DNA from: an uncultured Lachnoclostridium sp.
Lineage (GTDB): Bacteria > Bacillota > Clostridia > Lachnospirales > Lachnospiraceae
Assembly (NCBI GenBank): GCA_944381625.1
Contig: CALWLW010000015.1
Location: 1-64,000 of the forward strand
Direction: 5' to 3'
DNA length: 64,000 nt
This document shows, piece after piece, positions 1 to 7,938 of the stretch (position 1 is its first letter; each line of letters opens with the position of its first letter). Made by a program: the position numbers and the translations under genes. Under the pieces are notes generated by a model. The model worked only from the letters and a program-made list of their open reading frames with translations. It was not told the origin of the DNA and did no database searches.

Positions 1-40
1 TCAGCTCTATTAAGTGTACCCATTTTTAGTAATACAAAAT

Positions 41-163
41 TTAAAAATAATGCTTGACATCTGTTAGCAGGTTTCGTCTATCCTTGAAAATCTCGTAAAC
101 AAGACCGACAAGGGCAACAATGAATATTAAAAGCTGAATCAGATCAGCGTATGTAACATACAT
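41..163 (-). CDS. holin-like type I toxin peptide (40 aa)
   Basis: A 40-residue peptide with a short polar N-terminus (MYVTYADLIQ), one hydrophobic membrane span (about residues 8-24) and a charged tail containing KDRR. This is the build of the Hol_Tox/TxpA-like small toxins, which insert in the membrane and are held in check by an antisense RNA. The start is set by a GGAGGGCG ribosome binding site just upstream of the ATG at 163. A longer in-frame reading starting at 355 exists but lacks a ribosome site and crosses the structured leader, so it is rejected. The long structured leader and separate promoter fit a type I toxin. The family assignment rests on size and shape and is not certain. 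Confidence 0.7.
   Translation of the reverse strand: MYVTYADLIQLLIFIVALVGLVYEIFKDRRNLLTDVKHYF
54..82 (+). promoter_or_regulatory. possible antisense (antitoxin) RNA promoter
   Basis: A perfect TTGACA lies at 54-59 with a 17-bp gap to TCTATC at 77-82, on the strand opposite the toxin and inside its 3' half. A transcript from here would be antisense to the toxin message, as expected for a type I antitoxin RNA. The -10 match is weak (3 of 6), and no clear plus-strand terminator was seen. Confidence 0.35.
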
Positions 164-252
164 TGACAACGCCCTCCTTTCCTCATCAGTCTGGAGGGTA
201 GCCCCTCCGATGAACGGAGGGTAAGCCGCCTTGGCTCTCTGGTTTTCCCATG
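164..252 (-). other. structured 5' leader of the small toxin
   Basis: Between the predicted start of transcription near 252 and the toxin ATG lie about 90 nt of leader. It contains a stem of CCCTCCG (203-209) with CGGAGGG (215-221) around an ATGAA loop, and GAGAGC near the 5' end that can pair with GCTCTC (234-239). The GGAGGG copies could also hide the ribosome binding site. Long, self-structured leaders are typical of type I toxin messages. Confidence 0.5.
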
Positions 253-257
253 AGAGC

Positions 258-286
258 AGTATAACACAGATCCTTATGCTACGCAA
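258..286 (-). promoter_or_regulatory. sigma-A promoter of the small toxin
   Basis: On the minus strand -35 TTGCGT (281-286) and -10 TATACT (258-263) are separated by exactly 17 bp. Transcription would begin near 252, giving a toxin message of about 210 nt. Confidence 0.65.
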
Positions 287-351
287 TCTATAACAGATGG
301 TTAATTCTTCTGCGTTGAATAAAATTTTAAATCCTACCGGGAACCGAGCCG

Positions 352-2994
352 TCAATGGTCGGTTCCCATTCCGGTTCCATCATCCCGCCCCAGTTCTTGC
401 TGATAGTTCTCCAGCGTCCTGTCGTCAAACAGCACCCATTTGATAACGTCGAGCTTACCGGGATGCTCCGCCGCGAACTGCTTCACCGTCTTTACGGCGA
501 TCTTTACCGCTTCTTCCAGCGGGAATCGGTAGATCCCTGTGGAAATGGACGGAAAGGCAATCTTCCTTATATTATGCTTCACAGCCAGTTCCAGACAGGA
601 TCTGTAACAGGAAGCGAGCAATTCCCGTTCCCGCCGGTTCCCGCCCTGCCAGCGCGGGCCGGGGGTATGGATCACATACTCGCAGGGAAGCCTGTACGCT
701 TTCGTGATTTTTGCCTTTCCGGTCTCGCAGCCGCTTAACCCCCTGCATTCTTCCAGCAGTTCGGGACCTGCCGCCCGGTGGATCGCCCCGTCTACGCCGC
801 CTCCTCCCAGCAGGCTTGTGTTCGCGGCGTTCACAATCGCCTCCACGCCATGGTCTTTGGTAATATCTCCTTTCACAGCGATAAATGCTGTCTTTGGCGC
901 CTCTGCGGACGCCTCTTCCCGCCCGTGCATCCTCATATATTTCCGAATCCACACCGGATCTTCATAAAGGCTGTACTCATTCATCTGGCATCCATAGCAG
1001 AGATCGTCCGCCATATCCAGGATCACCCCGGAAAGCTCCAGATCCCGTTTCCATTTTCCTTCTATGGCTTCATACCCGCACAGCGCGCCGAGAATGTTTC
1101 CGGCCACCGCTCCGGTGGAATCGCTGTCGCCCTTATGATTCACGGCTGCCGTTATCCCTGCGGAGAAATCATCCTGATATCTCAGGGCACAGTAAACGGC
1201 AATGGCAAGCGTTTCTTCCGCCACCCAGCCTTCTCCCATGCGGTGGATGTTGTCTATATCCTTTTCGCCGTTTTCCGAAAGGGAAACGGCCAGACGGACG
1301 ATTTCGTCAAGCGTTCTCAGATAAGGCTCCCCAGGGAACGCCTCTGTAGCCGCCTCCAACGCTTCCAGCACAATTTCCTTCAGTCTCATCTCCTGCCTGG
1401 GATAGACGATACGGTTTATGATATGTACCAGAACCGCCGCGCTCATATAGCCCAGGGGATGCCCATGGGTAATTGCCGCTATTTCCGCGCCTTCCCGATC
1501 CAGCTTATCCAGTTTCTCTCCAAAGTCGTACCGCAGGGCCAGCGGAGCTACGCGCATGATCCCGCCGCAGCCCTTGCTGTTGTTTCGCGGAAAATCCACG
1601 CTGCCGGGGGACTCTCCGTTTTTCATCTGACGCAGAGCGGATATACAGGTGTTCCCGGGAGCCCTGCGGCTGTACAGTTCCGGCACGTCCAAGAGCCACG
1701 ACGTGCGCCCCTCCACGAAGCCCCTGCGAAGCCACCGAACCTGGTCATAGCTTTGCTCCTGCGTAAGAAGCCAGTCCTGATAGGAACCCGCCACATAATT
1801 ATGGGGAATGCCGCCAATGCCGCGCATGGCCGCCCTGGTATCCGCGATCAGGATACCGTTTGCCGTAAAGAGCGACATCTGGGTATCGTCTGAGATCAGC
1901 GCCTTACCGCTTTTCTCATCGACGGCATATTCTTGTATCCCCCGCGGGCCATATTCGGAGAAAATCTCCTGTTCATTCCAGAATTCAATGGGATAACCCA
2001 GCGCGTCGCCGACCGCTCCGCCAAACAGGCTTCCCCGAATCCTGTCCAGAAAGGCTTCCTTCTTCTTTTTCTCTTCCAGGATTTTCTCCATCTCTTTTTG
2101 GTTTTCATCCCGATAGAAATTGTCAAAGGAGAAGTTCCGGTAAAATTCCTTAAAATTATACAGCGCCTCCGTGCGGTCAAGAACTGCGAAATCAATCCGG
2201 CGGAAAAAATCATTTTCCCGCATCCCGCCAAAATCCATTTCCTTCAACGCTTTATAAAACAGATCCGACATCACCCGGGCGTCGTTTCTGAAAGCGCCGC
2301 AGCCCCACGCTCCCAGGACGAGATTTTTATATCCAAAATATCCCGCGCATTTCAGCATCCCCATGATCCGGTGATAGACCATCTCTTCATAGGCAGCTTC
2401 CTCCATCCCTTCTTTCCCATACTTCACCATCGGCGCGGCACAGGTAAGGACGGCCACGATCACCGTATCCTTCAGGAGATCGCCGTTTTCATCTTTTATA
2501 ATCTCCACCTGGGGCGTAAATATCATCCCGTCAGAGCCCATGTTTGTATGGAGGCTCCGGTTGTATTCATAGTATTTTGCCGCCTCCGGACTTTCCAGGG
2601 AAAGCAGCAGGGAGCTCTTCCTGCACAGATCCTCCTCCTGCGCCTTCGCCCCGTTCCGCACGCCGCCGCCCGGATTCACGGGATTGGCAAGGTTCAGTAC
2701 CAGGACCGGTTTAGAATCCTTTCCGAACAGGTAACTGTACTTCTGGTACTGTTCCCTCGCCGCCGCAAATGAGTCCTTATTCTGACAGCTATATCCGCAC
2801 CTTCCAAGAGTAAATACTTTCTGGAAATCTGTCCTTCCACATATTTCCTCCACGTCCTGTGGCAAAAGAACGCGGGATTCCCGCATTTCTTCCATGGAAA
2901 GCTTGAGCGGCACGGTCCTGCCGTCTTTCTGGTAAGCTCCCTGCTCCAGGATACGGAGCGTGTCCTGAAGCATATCTGTGTTTTCTTTCCTCAT
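352..2994 (-). CDS. three-domain ADP-ribose eraser: PARG-like + ADP-ribosylglycohydrolase + macrodomain
   Basis: Three enzyme domains that each remove ADP-ribose are joined in 880 residues. Residues 1-295 match the bacterial poly(ADP-ribose) glycohydrolase family (TIGR02452/DUF2263), with the GGG loop at 109-111 and the catalytic QEED at 119-122. Residues 315-665 are a DraG-type ADP-ribosylglycohydrolase, with the magnesium motifs SDDTQM (about 368-373) and GDSDST (622-627). Residues 700-866 are a MacroD-type O-acetyl-ADP-ribose/ADP-ribosyl hydrolase macrodomain, with VNAAN (721-725), the glycine-rich GGGGVDGAIH (730-739) and STGIY (818-822). A charged helix (about 298-318) links the first two. 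The start follows AAAGGAGG with good spacing. The gene stands alone, without an obvious ADP-ribosyltransferase beside it. All catalytic motifs look intact. Substrates are not predictable from sequence. Confidence 0.9.
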   Translation of the reverse strand: MRKENTDMLQDTLRILEQGAYQKDGRTVPLKLSMEEMRESRVLLPQDVEEICGRTDFQKVFTLGRCGYSCQNKDSFAAAREQYQKYSYLFGKDSKPVLVLNLANPVNPGGGVRNGAKAQEEDLCRKSSLLLSLESPEAAKYYEYNRSLHTNMGSDGMIFTPQVEIIKDENGDLLKDTVIVAVLTCAAPMVKYGKEGMEEAAYEEMVYHRIMGMLKCAGYFGYKNLVLGAWGCGAFRNDARVMSDLFYKALKEMDFGGMRENDFFRRIDFAVLDRTEALYNFKEFYRNFSFDNFYRDENQKEMEKILEEKKKKEAFLDRIRGSLFGGAVGDALGYPIEFWNEQEIFSEYGPRGIQEYAVDEKSGKALISDDTQMSLFTANGILIADTRAAMRGIGGIPHNYVAGSYQDWLLTQEQSYDQVRWLRRGFVEGRTSWLLDVPELYSRRAPGNTCISALRQMKNGESPGSVDFPRNNSKGCGGIMRVAPLALRYDFGEKLDKLDREGAEIAAITHGHPLGYMSAAVLVHIINRIVYPRQEMRLKEIVLEALEAATEAFPGEPYLRTLDEIVRLAVSLSENGEKDIDNIHRMGEGWVAEETLAIAVYCALRYQDDFSAGITAAVNHKGDSDSTGAVAGNILGALCGYEAIEGKWKRDLELSGVILDMADDLCYGCQMNEYSLYEDPVWIRKYMRMHGREEASAEAPKTAFIAVKGDITKDHGVEAIVNAANTSLLGGGGVDGAIHRAAGPELLEECRGLSGCETGKAKITKAYRLPCEYVIHTPGPRWQGGNRRERELLASCYRSCLELAVKHNIRKIAFPSISTGIYRFPLEEAVKIAVKTVKQFAAEHPGKLDVIKWVLFDDRTLENYQQELGRDDGTGMGTDH

Positions 2995-3067
2995 ATTTCA
3001 ATCCTCCTTTGGTTTTCCAAAATCCTGGACATATTCCTGTAAAATTTTGGGGTACTATTAAGATACA

Positions 3068-3081
3068 GGCGGCATGCCGCC
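3068..3081 (-). terminator. palindromic terminator after mgtE
   Basis: GGCGGCATGCCGCC is a perfect 14-bp palindrome five bases beyond the mgtE stop codon. The following minus-strand bases (TGTATCTT) are only moderately T-rich, so this is a plausible but weak intrinsic terminator. Confidence 0.45.
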
Positions 3082-3085
3082 GGGC

Positions 3086-4438
3086 CTACAGGCCCAGCAG
3101 CATGGCTGCAAACTGAAAATAGATCAGAAGTGATAAAGCGTCTACAATGGTAGTGATAAACGGACTGGCCATCACCGCCGGGTCAAAACCGGCTTTCTTG
3201 GCAATCATGGGAAGCGTACAGCCTGTGATCTTCGCCACAAACACCGTGACCACCAGCGTACAGCACACGGTGGCCGACACCAGCACCGGAAGCCTGTCAA
3301 ATGCCAGCAATTTCACAAAATTCACCACGGCAAGGGTAACTCCGCACAGAAGCGCCACCCGCACCTCTTTCCAGATCACATGGAAAATATCTTTAAATTC
3401 CAGTTCTTTCAAAGACAGGGCGCGGATCACCGTCACCGAAGCCTGGCTTCCCGAATTGCCGCCCGTGTCCATGAGCATGGGGATGTAAGCGGTCAGGGCC
3501 ACGTAAGCCGCCAGGGCGTCTTCAAATTTTGTAATGATAAATCCGGTCACTGTGGCAGAGATCATCAGGATCAAAAGCCAGGGGATACGGTTCTTGTACA
3601 GCTCCACCACCGGAGTCTTTATGTACGGCTTTTCCGACGGCATCATGGCCGCCATGATCTCCATATCCTCCGTGGTCTCTTTTTTCATGACGTCCAGGAC
3701 GTCATCCACGGTAATGATTCCCACCAGATGATCCTCTGCGTCCACCACAGGAAGGGCAATCAGGTCATATTTGTCAAAGACGCGGGCCACTTCCTCCTGG
3801 TCTTCCTTCACATTGACGAAGATCACATGCTCTTCCATAATGTTTTGGATTTCCGCGTCCCCTCTAGATATGATCAGCGTCCGGATGGACACTGTACCGA
3901 TCAGGCGGCTTTGCTGATCCGTCACATAACAGTGGTTGATGGTTTCTTTCTCCAGGCCCGTCCTGCGGATGCTTTTGATGGCCTGATCCACCGTCATGGT
4001 GGGTCTGAGTTTTACGAACTCCGGCGTCATGATGCTGCCGGCCGTATCTTCGGGATATTTCAGAAGCTCGTTGATCATCCGGCGCATATCCGGGTCCGCC
4101 TGGCGCAGAATCCGTTTTACCACATTGGCGGGCATATCGTCCACCAGATCCGCCGCGTCGTCGGCGCAGAGTTCGTTGACCACCTCTTTCAGCTCCCGGT
4201 CGGAAAACGCTTCGATCAGCATCTGCTGCAGTTCCGGGGCCATCTCCGCGAAGGTGTCCGCCGCCTGATCCTGGGGGAGAAGCCGGAACAGGATCGGCAG
4301 CGTCTGTTCAGGGACAGAACCAAATAATTCTGCAATGTCAACCGGGTTCATGGTCAGCAGAATATCTTTGATGGAACTGTATTTTTTGTTTTCTACCAGC
4401 GTGGTCAGCGCGCTGTTCATGACTGCTTTTTCCTGCAT
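3086..4438 (-). CDS. mgtE: magnesium transporter MgtE
   Basis: A 450-residue MgtE-family Mg2+ channel of normal length. The N-terminal helical MgtE_N domain fills about residues 10-130, a pair of CBS domains about 135-255 senses cytoplasmic Mg2+, and the C-terminal membrane domain of five helices starts near 285. The conserved pore segment AYIPMLMDTGGNSGSQ is intact. The start is supported by GGAGGAAGGACGA before ATG. The gene lies behind an M-box riboswitch and terminator, so expression should fall when magnesium is plentiful. Confidence 0.95.
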   Translation of the reverse strand: MQEKAVMNSALTTLVENKKYSSIKDILLTMNPVDIAELFGSVPEQTLPILFRLLPQDQAADTFAEMAPELQQMLIEAFSDRELKEVVNELCADDAADLVDDMPANVVKRILRQADPDMRRMINELLKYPEDTAGSIMTPEFVKLRPTMTVDQAIKSIRRTGLEKETINHCYVTDQQSRLIGTVSIRTLIISRGDAEIQNIMEEHVIFVNVKEDQEEVARVFDKYDLIALPVVDAEDHLVGIITVDDVLDVMKKETTEDMEIMAAMMPSEKPYIKTPVVELYKNRIPWLLILMISATVTGFIITKFEDALAAYVALTAYIPMLMDTGGNSGSQASVTVIRALSLKELEFKDIFHVIWKEVRVALLCGVTLAVVNFVKLLAFDRLPVLVSATVCCTLVVTVFVAKITGCTLPMIAKKAGFDPAVMASPFITTIVDALSLLIYFQFAAMLLGL

Positions 4439-4502
4439 TCGTCCTTCCTCCGTTTCTTTCGCTATTTCCGGTAAGGCCGTGTGATCCTGCCGGAGGCTTT
4501 TT

Positions 4503-4539
4503 GTTCTACTGGAAAATTCAGAAAACTTTCCTGATAGAA
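4503..4539. repeat. palindromic element, gene-proximal copy
   Basis: TTCTACTGGAAAATTCAG continues into AAAACTTTCCTGATAGAA, forming an imperfect hairpin. It closely resembles the longer palindrome at 4630-4676, and both are preceded on the plus strand by CGGAGG(G)CTTTT. The pair looks like a local duplication inside the mgtE leader. Confidence 0.6.
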
Positions 4540-4629
4540 TAGAATCCTGCCCCGCAGGATTCTCCGCCTGCGGCGGGCTGCGTATGCAGCTTCTTCCGTT
4601 CCGCCGCAGCGCGATCCCGCCCGGAGGGC

Positions 4630-4676
4630 TTTTGATTCTACAGGAAAGTTCAGAAAACTTTCCTGTAGAATCAAAA
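4630..4676. repeat. 21-bp perfect inverted repeat in mgtE leader
   Basis: Two perfect 21-nt arms, 4630-4650 and 4656-4676, face each other across a CAGAA loop. On the minus strand the structure begins within the T-run of the riboswitch terminator. Smaller palindromes (ATCCTGCCCCGCAGGAT, GCTGCGTATGCAGC) fill the space between this copy and the one at 4503-4539. Confidence 0.7.
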
Positions 4677-4709
4677 ATCCCGTGTGAAGCCTGAACTCCG
4701 ACACGGGAT
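4673..4709 (-). terminator. intrinsic terminator of the M-box switch
   Basis: On the minus strand ATCCCGTGT (4701-4709) pairs with ACACGGGAT (4677-4685) and is followed by a run of T (4673-4677). It lies just after the M-box aptamer, as expected for a switch that stops transcription when Mg2+ is bound. Confidence 0.85.
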
Positions 4710-4722
4710 ATAATCTCTGGTG

Positions 4723-4867
4723 CAACCGTCCAAGCTTTAGCATCGCAGGGCGGTGAAATTGCATTAGATGATACCTTCGCTTCGATATCGCCTGTTCAAA
4801 CCAACGCATGATGTCTCCATCATTTTGCGGCAGCAACCCATATCCCTGCGGTAGCCTTACCTACCGG
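4723..4867 (-). promoter_or_regulatory. M-box (ykoK) magnesium riboswitch
   Basis: The minus strand carries the M-box landmarks in order: GGTAGGTAAGGCTACC (4850-4865), GCTGCC, a variable hairpin around GATGGAGACATC, AACAGG, GAAGGTATCATCTAATGCA and GCTAAAGCTTGGACGG (4726-4741). The spacing fits the known Mg2+-sensing aptamer upstream of mgtE and other magnesium transporters. It lies between a strong promoter and a terminator that precede mgtE, so it is probably an off-switch. Confidence 0.92.
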
Positions 4868-4891
4868 ATCTATGTACTTGTCACTGTACCC

Positions 4892-4920
4892 AGTGTACTT
4901 CTATCAGGAGGACTTGTCAA
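4892..4920 (-). promoter_or_regulatory. promoter of the M-box/mgtE transcript
   Basis: TTGACA (4915-4920) and TACACT (4892-4897) are separated by exactly 17 bp on the minus strand, placing the transcript start near 4885, just before the M-box. Confidence 0.85.
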
Positions 4921-4937
4921 CCCCAAAAACACGCCTG

Positions 4938-5426
4938 TCAGAAGGCCCTGTCCTCCCCGAAAGGAGAAGGCTCCCACAGTCTCTTAATTCTTCGCACTGC
5001 GGGAATTGTTTCCATCCAAAAACCAGCCGTCCGAAGGCCATGGCGCAGGACCAGGAGCAGCGCGAAAAATGCCGCCGCTTTCCATAACAGGGGAATTCCC
5101 GCCATCTTCCCGGCCGCGGCCAGGATCACGCACATCAGAGCCGCGGAACCGTACAGGATCCACTCCACCGCCCTGGACATCTTCGACACCTGGAACGTGA
5201 GCCGGACCTTCCCTTCCTCCCAGGTTCCATATCCTTCGGGGACGGCAATGAGAAGAGTAAAGGGGAATTTCCGTTTCAGGAACAGCCGGAAACGGTCCCC
5301 ATTCTCATAGTAATTCTCAAAATATCCTTCCTCTCCCGCGTCCCCGGCAAGCGTCCGGCGCGCATCCTCCCTGCTTCCGGCATACGCAAGCTCCATCTCG
5401 TACCTGGCTATGAAAAAATGTATCAT
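4938..5426 (-). CDS. small membrane protein, unknown function
   Basis: A 162-residue protein that I do not recognise. Residues 1-85 look soluble and mixed alpha/beta, followed by two hydrophobic spans (about 88-107 and 112-127) and a basic tail. The start ATG overlaps the stop of the FliB-family gene upstream by four bases (ATGA), so the two are translationally coupled. It is the last gene of the long operon that begins with the adenylate cyclase near 13538. Confidence 0.75.
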   Translation of the reverse strand: MIHFFIARYEMELAYAGSREDARRTLAGDAGEEGYFENYYENGDRFRLFLKRKFPFTLLIAVPEGYGTWEEGKVRLTFQVSKMSRAVEWILYGSAALMCVILAAAGKMAGIPLLWKAAAFFALLLVLRHGLRTAGFWMETIPAVRRIKRLWEPSPFGEDRAF

Positions 5427-6577
5427 CTCCCCAGCAGCCCTTTCAGCAGGCGGTCCAGACGGAACAGGTCTTCATCGGTCACCATGGCTTCCAGGGCCTC
5501 GATATTGGGATCCGAATGCTCCACCTCCCTGGCATACCGGTACGCGATGCGGATCTGGTCGGCCAGCGTAAACTGTTTCCCGTTCTCCAGCCAGACCGCC
5601 ATGCCCATCTCCCGGATCAGCATAGTGCTGACAGCCGCCAGTTTGATCTTGCCATACGCGTTCCCGTCATAGACCGCTCCGCAGAAATAGACGAAGATAA
5701 AATACATCAGAAGCTGCTCGTACTCGGTCTCCCGGTCCGCCATGTAAGCGTCAAATTCCCGGCAGGCCTCCTTGTATTCTGAAAGGCTCATATCCTGATA
5801 CAGCCTGATCTCCTGGTATTTAAGGAACGCCGTCCACTCGGGTCTCAGCGTCTCCAGGCGGTACAGCCGCCTCCACATCCGGCGCATCTGGATGCGCGCC
5901 GCCAGCGGATGCTCCTTAAATCCGGCGAATTTTTCATCTGCCTGCCTCCGAAACGCCTTTGACCGGCACCATTTCAGGAAATCATCCACCGCGTAGAGCT
6001 GGTTCCGGTCGATTCTTGCCTGCAGATCGTGCCCTGCCGCCAGGATTTCCGCCATGCGCAGGCTGACGCATTCGTCCCGGTCCTGGATACGCTCGTAGAG
6101 AAAATCCCGGATCTCCTGCAGCTTTGTGAACAGGAAGAAATCAAAGGTCTCATACTCTTCCTCCGGGGTTTTCCGGAAGGAAGTTTCAAACGTCAGTTTC
6201 TCTTTATCCCCCAGGATCATCCTGGCCGCCGCCGGACAGGACAAAGATAAGGAAATCTCCCTGAGATTCTCAAATTCCTCATAATGCCTAGGATAACGGG
6301 TACATGTCTTGCAGAGCATCCCCGGGCCGGCTTCGATATACATGTCGCACAGGTTTTCGTCGTTGAGCAGAGCGCATCGACGATGGTACTGCTCAAAAGT
6401 CTTCGTCTCCCAGTCCACGGAATTTCTCAGGCGGTTCCCGAAAAATCCCGGATACTTCCGGTATTTCTTCAGGGATACCGGATCGATAGCGATCTTCCAC
6501 CCCGCGCAGCAGGTATCCATGCACGCCCCCGCTTCACATTGAAAATCATAAAAATATTTTGGATACAAATATTCCAT
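5423..6577 (-). CDS. FliB-family (flagellin lysine-N-methylase-like) cysteine-cluster protein
   Basis: A 384-residue protein with the cysteine-rich N-terminus of the FliB/YkgJ group: CEAGACMDTCCAGW, then CALLNDENLCDMY and MLCKTCTRYPRHYE. In enteric bacteria FliB methylates lysines of flagellin, and the cysteines probably bind a metal centre. No flagellar gene lies in this window, and members of this family are common in non-motile Lachnospiraceae, so the substrate is open. The start chosen is the MEYLYPKY methionine, preceded by GAAAGGAG. A start 15 codons earlier would overlap the map gene. Confidence 0.8.
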   Translation of the reverse strand: MEYLYPKYFYDFQCEAGACMDTCCAGWKIAIDPVSLKKYRKYPGFFGNRLRNSVDWETKTFEQYHRRCALLNDENLCDMYIEAGPGMLCKTCTRYPRHYEEFENLREISLSLSCPAAARMILGDKEKLTFETSFRKTPEEEYETFDFFLFTKLQEIRDFLYERIQDRDECVSLRMAEILAAGHDLQARIDRNQLYAVDDFLKWCRSKAFRRQADEKFAGFKEHPLAARIQMRRMWRRLYRLETLRPEWTAFLKYQEIRLYQDMSLSEYKEACREFDAYMADRETEYEQLLMYFIFVYFCGAVYDGNAYGKIKLAAVSTMLIREMGMAVWLENGKQFTLADQIRIAYRYAREVEHSDPNIEALEAMVTDEDLFRLDRLLKGLLGR

Positions 6578-6602
6578 CCGGCACGCTCCTTTCTGCCCGG
6601 CC

Positions 6603-7385
6603 TTATCTGGCCAGGACCTCATAGCCGTTCTGTGTCACCGCCACTGTCACTTCCCACTGGGCGGAGGGCATTCCGTCCTCCGTATAGACTGTCCATCCGT
6701 TCTTATCGTCCACATAGACCTCCGGGCCGCCCATATTGATCATGGGCTCTATGGTGAACACCATCCCCGGCACCATGATCTCTCCGCTTCCCTTCTGCGC
6801 CACATAGCTGACCCACGGTTCTTCATGGAACTGCAGGCCCACCCCATGGCCGCCGATCTCTTCCACCACAGAATATCCCCGGCTCCTGGCATACATATAC
6901 ACTGCATGTCCCATATCCCCGATGGGCTTCCAGGGCTTGACTTCCAGAAGCCCCACCTGCACCGCTTCCCTGGCGGCCTGCACCAGCCGCTTTTTGTCCG
7001 CGCTCACCTCACCGATGCAGAACATGCGGGAAGAATCGGAAAAGAAGCCTTTGTAAATCGTGGATACGTCCACGTTGATGATATCGCCTTCTTTCAGGAT
7101 CTCGCCGTCGCTGGGAATGCCGTGGCATACGGCGTGGTTCCGGGACGTACATACGCTTTTGGGAAAACCTTCATAATTCAGAGGGGCCGGAACCGCGCCA
7201 GCCAGCGCGGTCTGCTCGCTGACCCACCGGTCGATCTCCCCTGTGGAGACGCCCGCGCAGATACGCTCCTGCACATAGTCCAGAATATAGGTATTGATCT
7301 TCCCGCTCTCCCGGATGCCCTCCATCTGTGCGGTACTCTTTACCAGTACGTTTCCCGTCTTCAGGATCTTCCTTCTTCTGATCAT
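6603..7385 (-). CDS. map: type I methionine aminopeptidase
   Basis: A 260-residue enzyme that removes the initiator methionine from new proteins. The five metal ligands are readable: two Asp in NVDVS and FFSDSSRMF, His in GGHGVG, Glu in TIEPM and Glu in AQWEV. The start follows GGGAGGCAGGCGC and overlaps the stop of the acetyltransferase upstream by four bases. It lies in the middle of the eight-gene operon. It has no N-terminal zinc-finger (SEC-C) extension. Confidence 0.95.
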   Translation of the reverse strand: MIRRRKILKTGNVLVKSTAQMEGIRESGKINTYILDYVQERICAGVSTGEIDRWVSEQTALAGAVPAPLNYEGFPKSVCTSRNHAVCHGIPSDGEILKEGDIINVDVSTIYKGFFSDSSRMFCIGEVSADKKRLVQAAREAVQVGLLEVKPWKPIGDMGHAVYMYARSRGYSVVEEIGGHGVGLQFHEEPWVSYVAQKGSGEIMVPGMVFTIEPMINMGGPEVYVDDKNGWTVYTEDGMPSAQWEVTVAVTQNGYEVLAR

Positions 7386-7936
7386 GCGCCTGCCTCCCTT
7401 CCGGCTCCGTCCATGCGGACGATCTTTCTGGCAAAAGCCGGATTCACCGCGTATTTGTAAATATCATGGTATTCTTCGTAACTCACGGCGCTTCCGTCTG
7501 TCAGAAGCTCCATGGGTACGCCGCACAGAAGGACCTGGATCCCGGTCTCCTTCATGCCGCCTTTCAGGTAAAAATTCTTCCTGCGCACCCGCTGCTGCTG
7601 GTTGGAGGCTTTTTCCTCCGGGATCTCAATCTCCAGGATGAAGCGCTCCCCTTCATACCGTTTTTTCAGCAGCTCCAGCGCCCTGGAACCATAATTCTGT
7701 CCCCGGAACGCCTCCGACACCGCAAAATAATCCAGCAGGACCAGATCCTTATATCTGGCGGTAATAGCCAGCCCCACCATATATCCACGGTCCACGATCA
7801 CCAGCGTTTCCATCAGCCCTTTGGCCACCATGCGGCAGATCATGCCGAAGGGTTTGCGCTCCGCTTTGGGAAAAGCCCTTAAATACAGTCTCTTCATCAG
7901 TTTTCTTTCCCTGCGGTCTGCCTGTCTGATCTCCAT
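7382..7936 (-). CDS. GNAT-family N-acetyltransferase
   Basis: A 184-residue protein with the GNAT fold. Residues 60-75 give the central strands, and the acetyl-CoA loop is seen as VSEAFRGQNYGSRALELL (about residues 73-90). The C-terminal part with the NFYLKGGM turn is the usual closing segment. The acceptor cannot be named. It starts two bases after the stop of the CapA-like lipoprotein gene and overlaps map by four bases, so it is translated with its neighbours. Confidence 0.85.
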   Translation of the reverse strand: MEIRQADRRERKLMKRLYLRAFPKAERKPFGMICRMVAKGLMETLVIVDRGYMVGLAITARYKDLVLLDYFAVSEAFRGQNYGSRALELLKKRYEGERFILEIEIPEEKASNQQQRVRRKNFYLKGGMKETGIQVLLCGVPMELLTDGSAVSYEEYHDIYKYAVNPAFARKIVRMDGAGREAGA

Positions 7937-7938
7937 GT

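Noticed and set aside
41..355. 104-residue version of the small toxin gene
   Set aside because: The extra N-terminal 64 codons cover the promoter and structured leader and have no ribosome site. The 40-residue start has a clear one.
4462..4836. 124-residue reading frame upstream of mgtE
   Set aside because: It runs through the M-box riboswitch, its terminator and the palindromes, which explain the sequence better. No ribosome site at the start.
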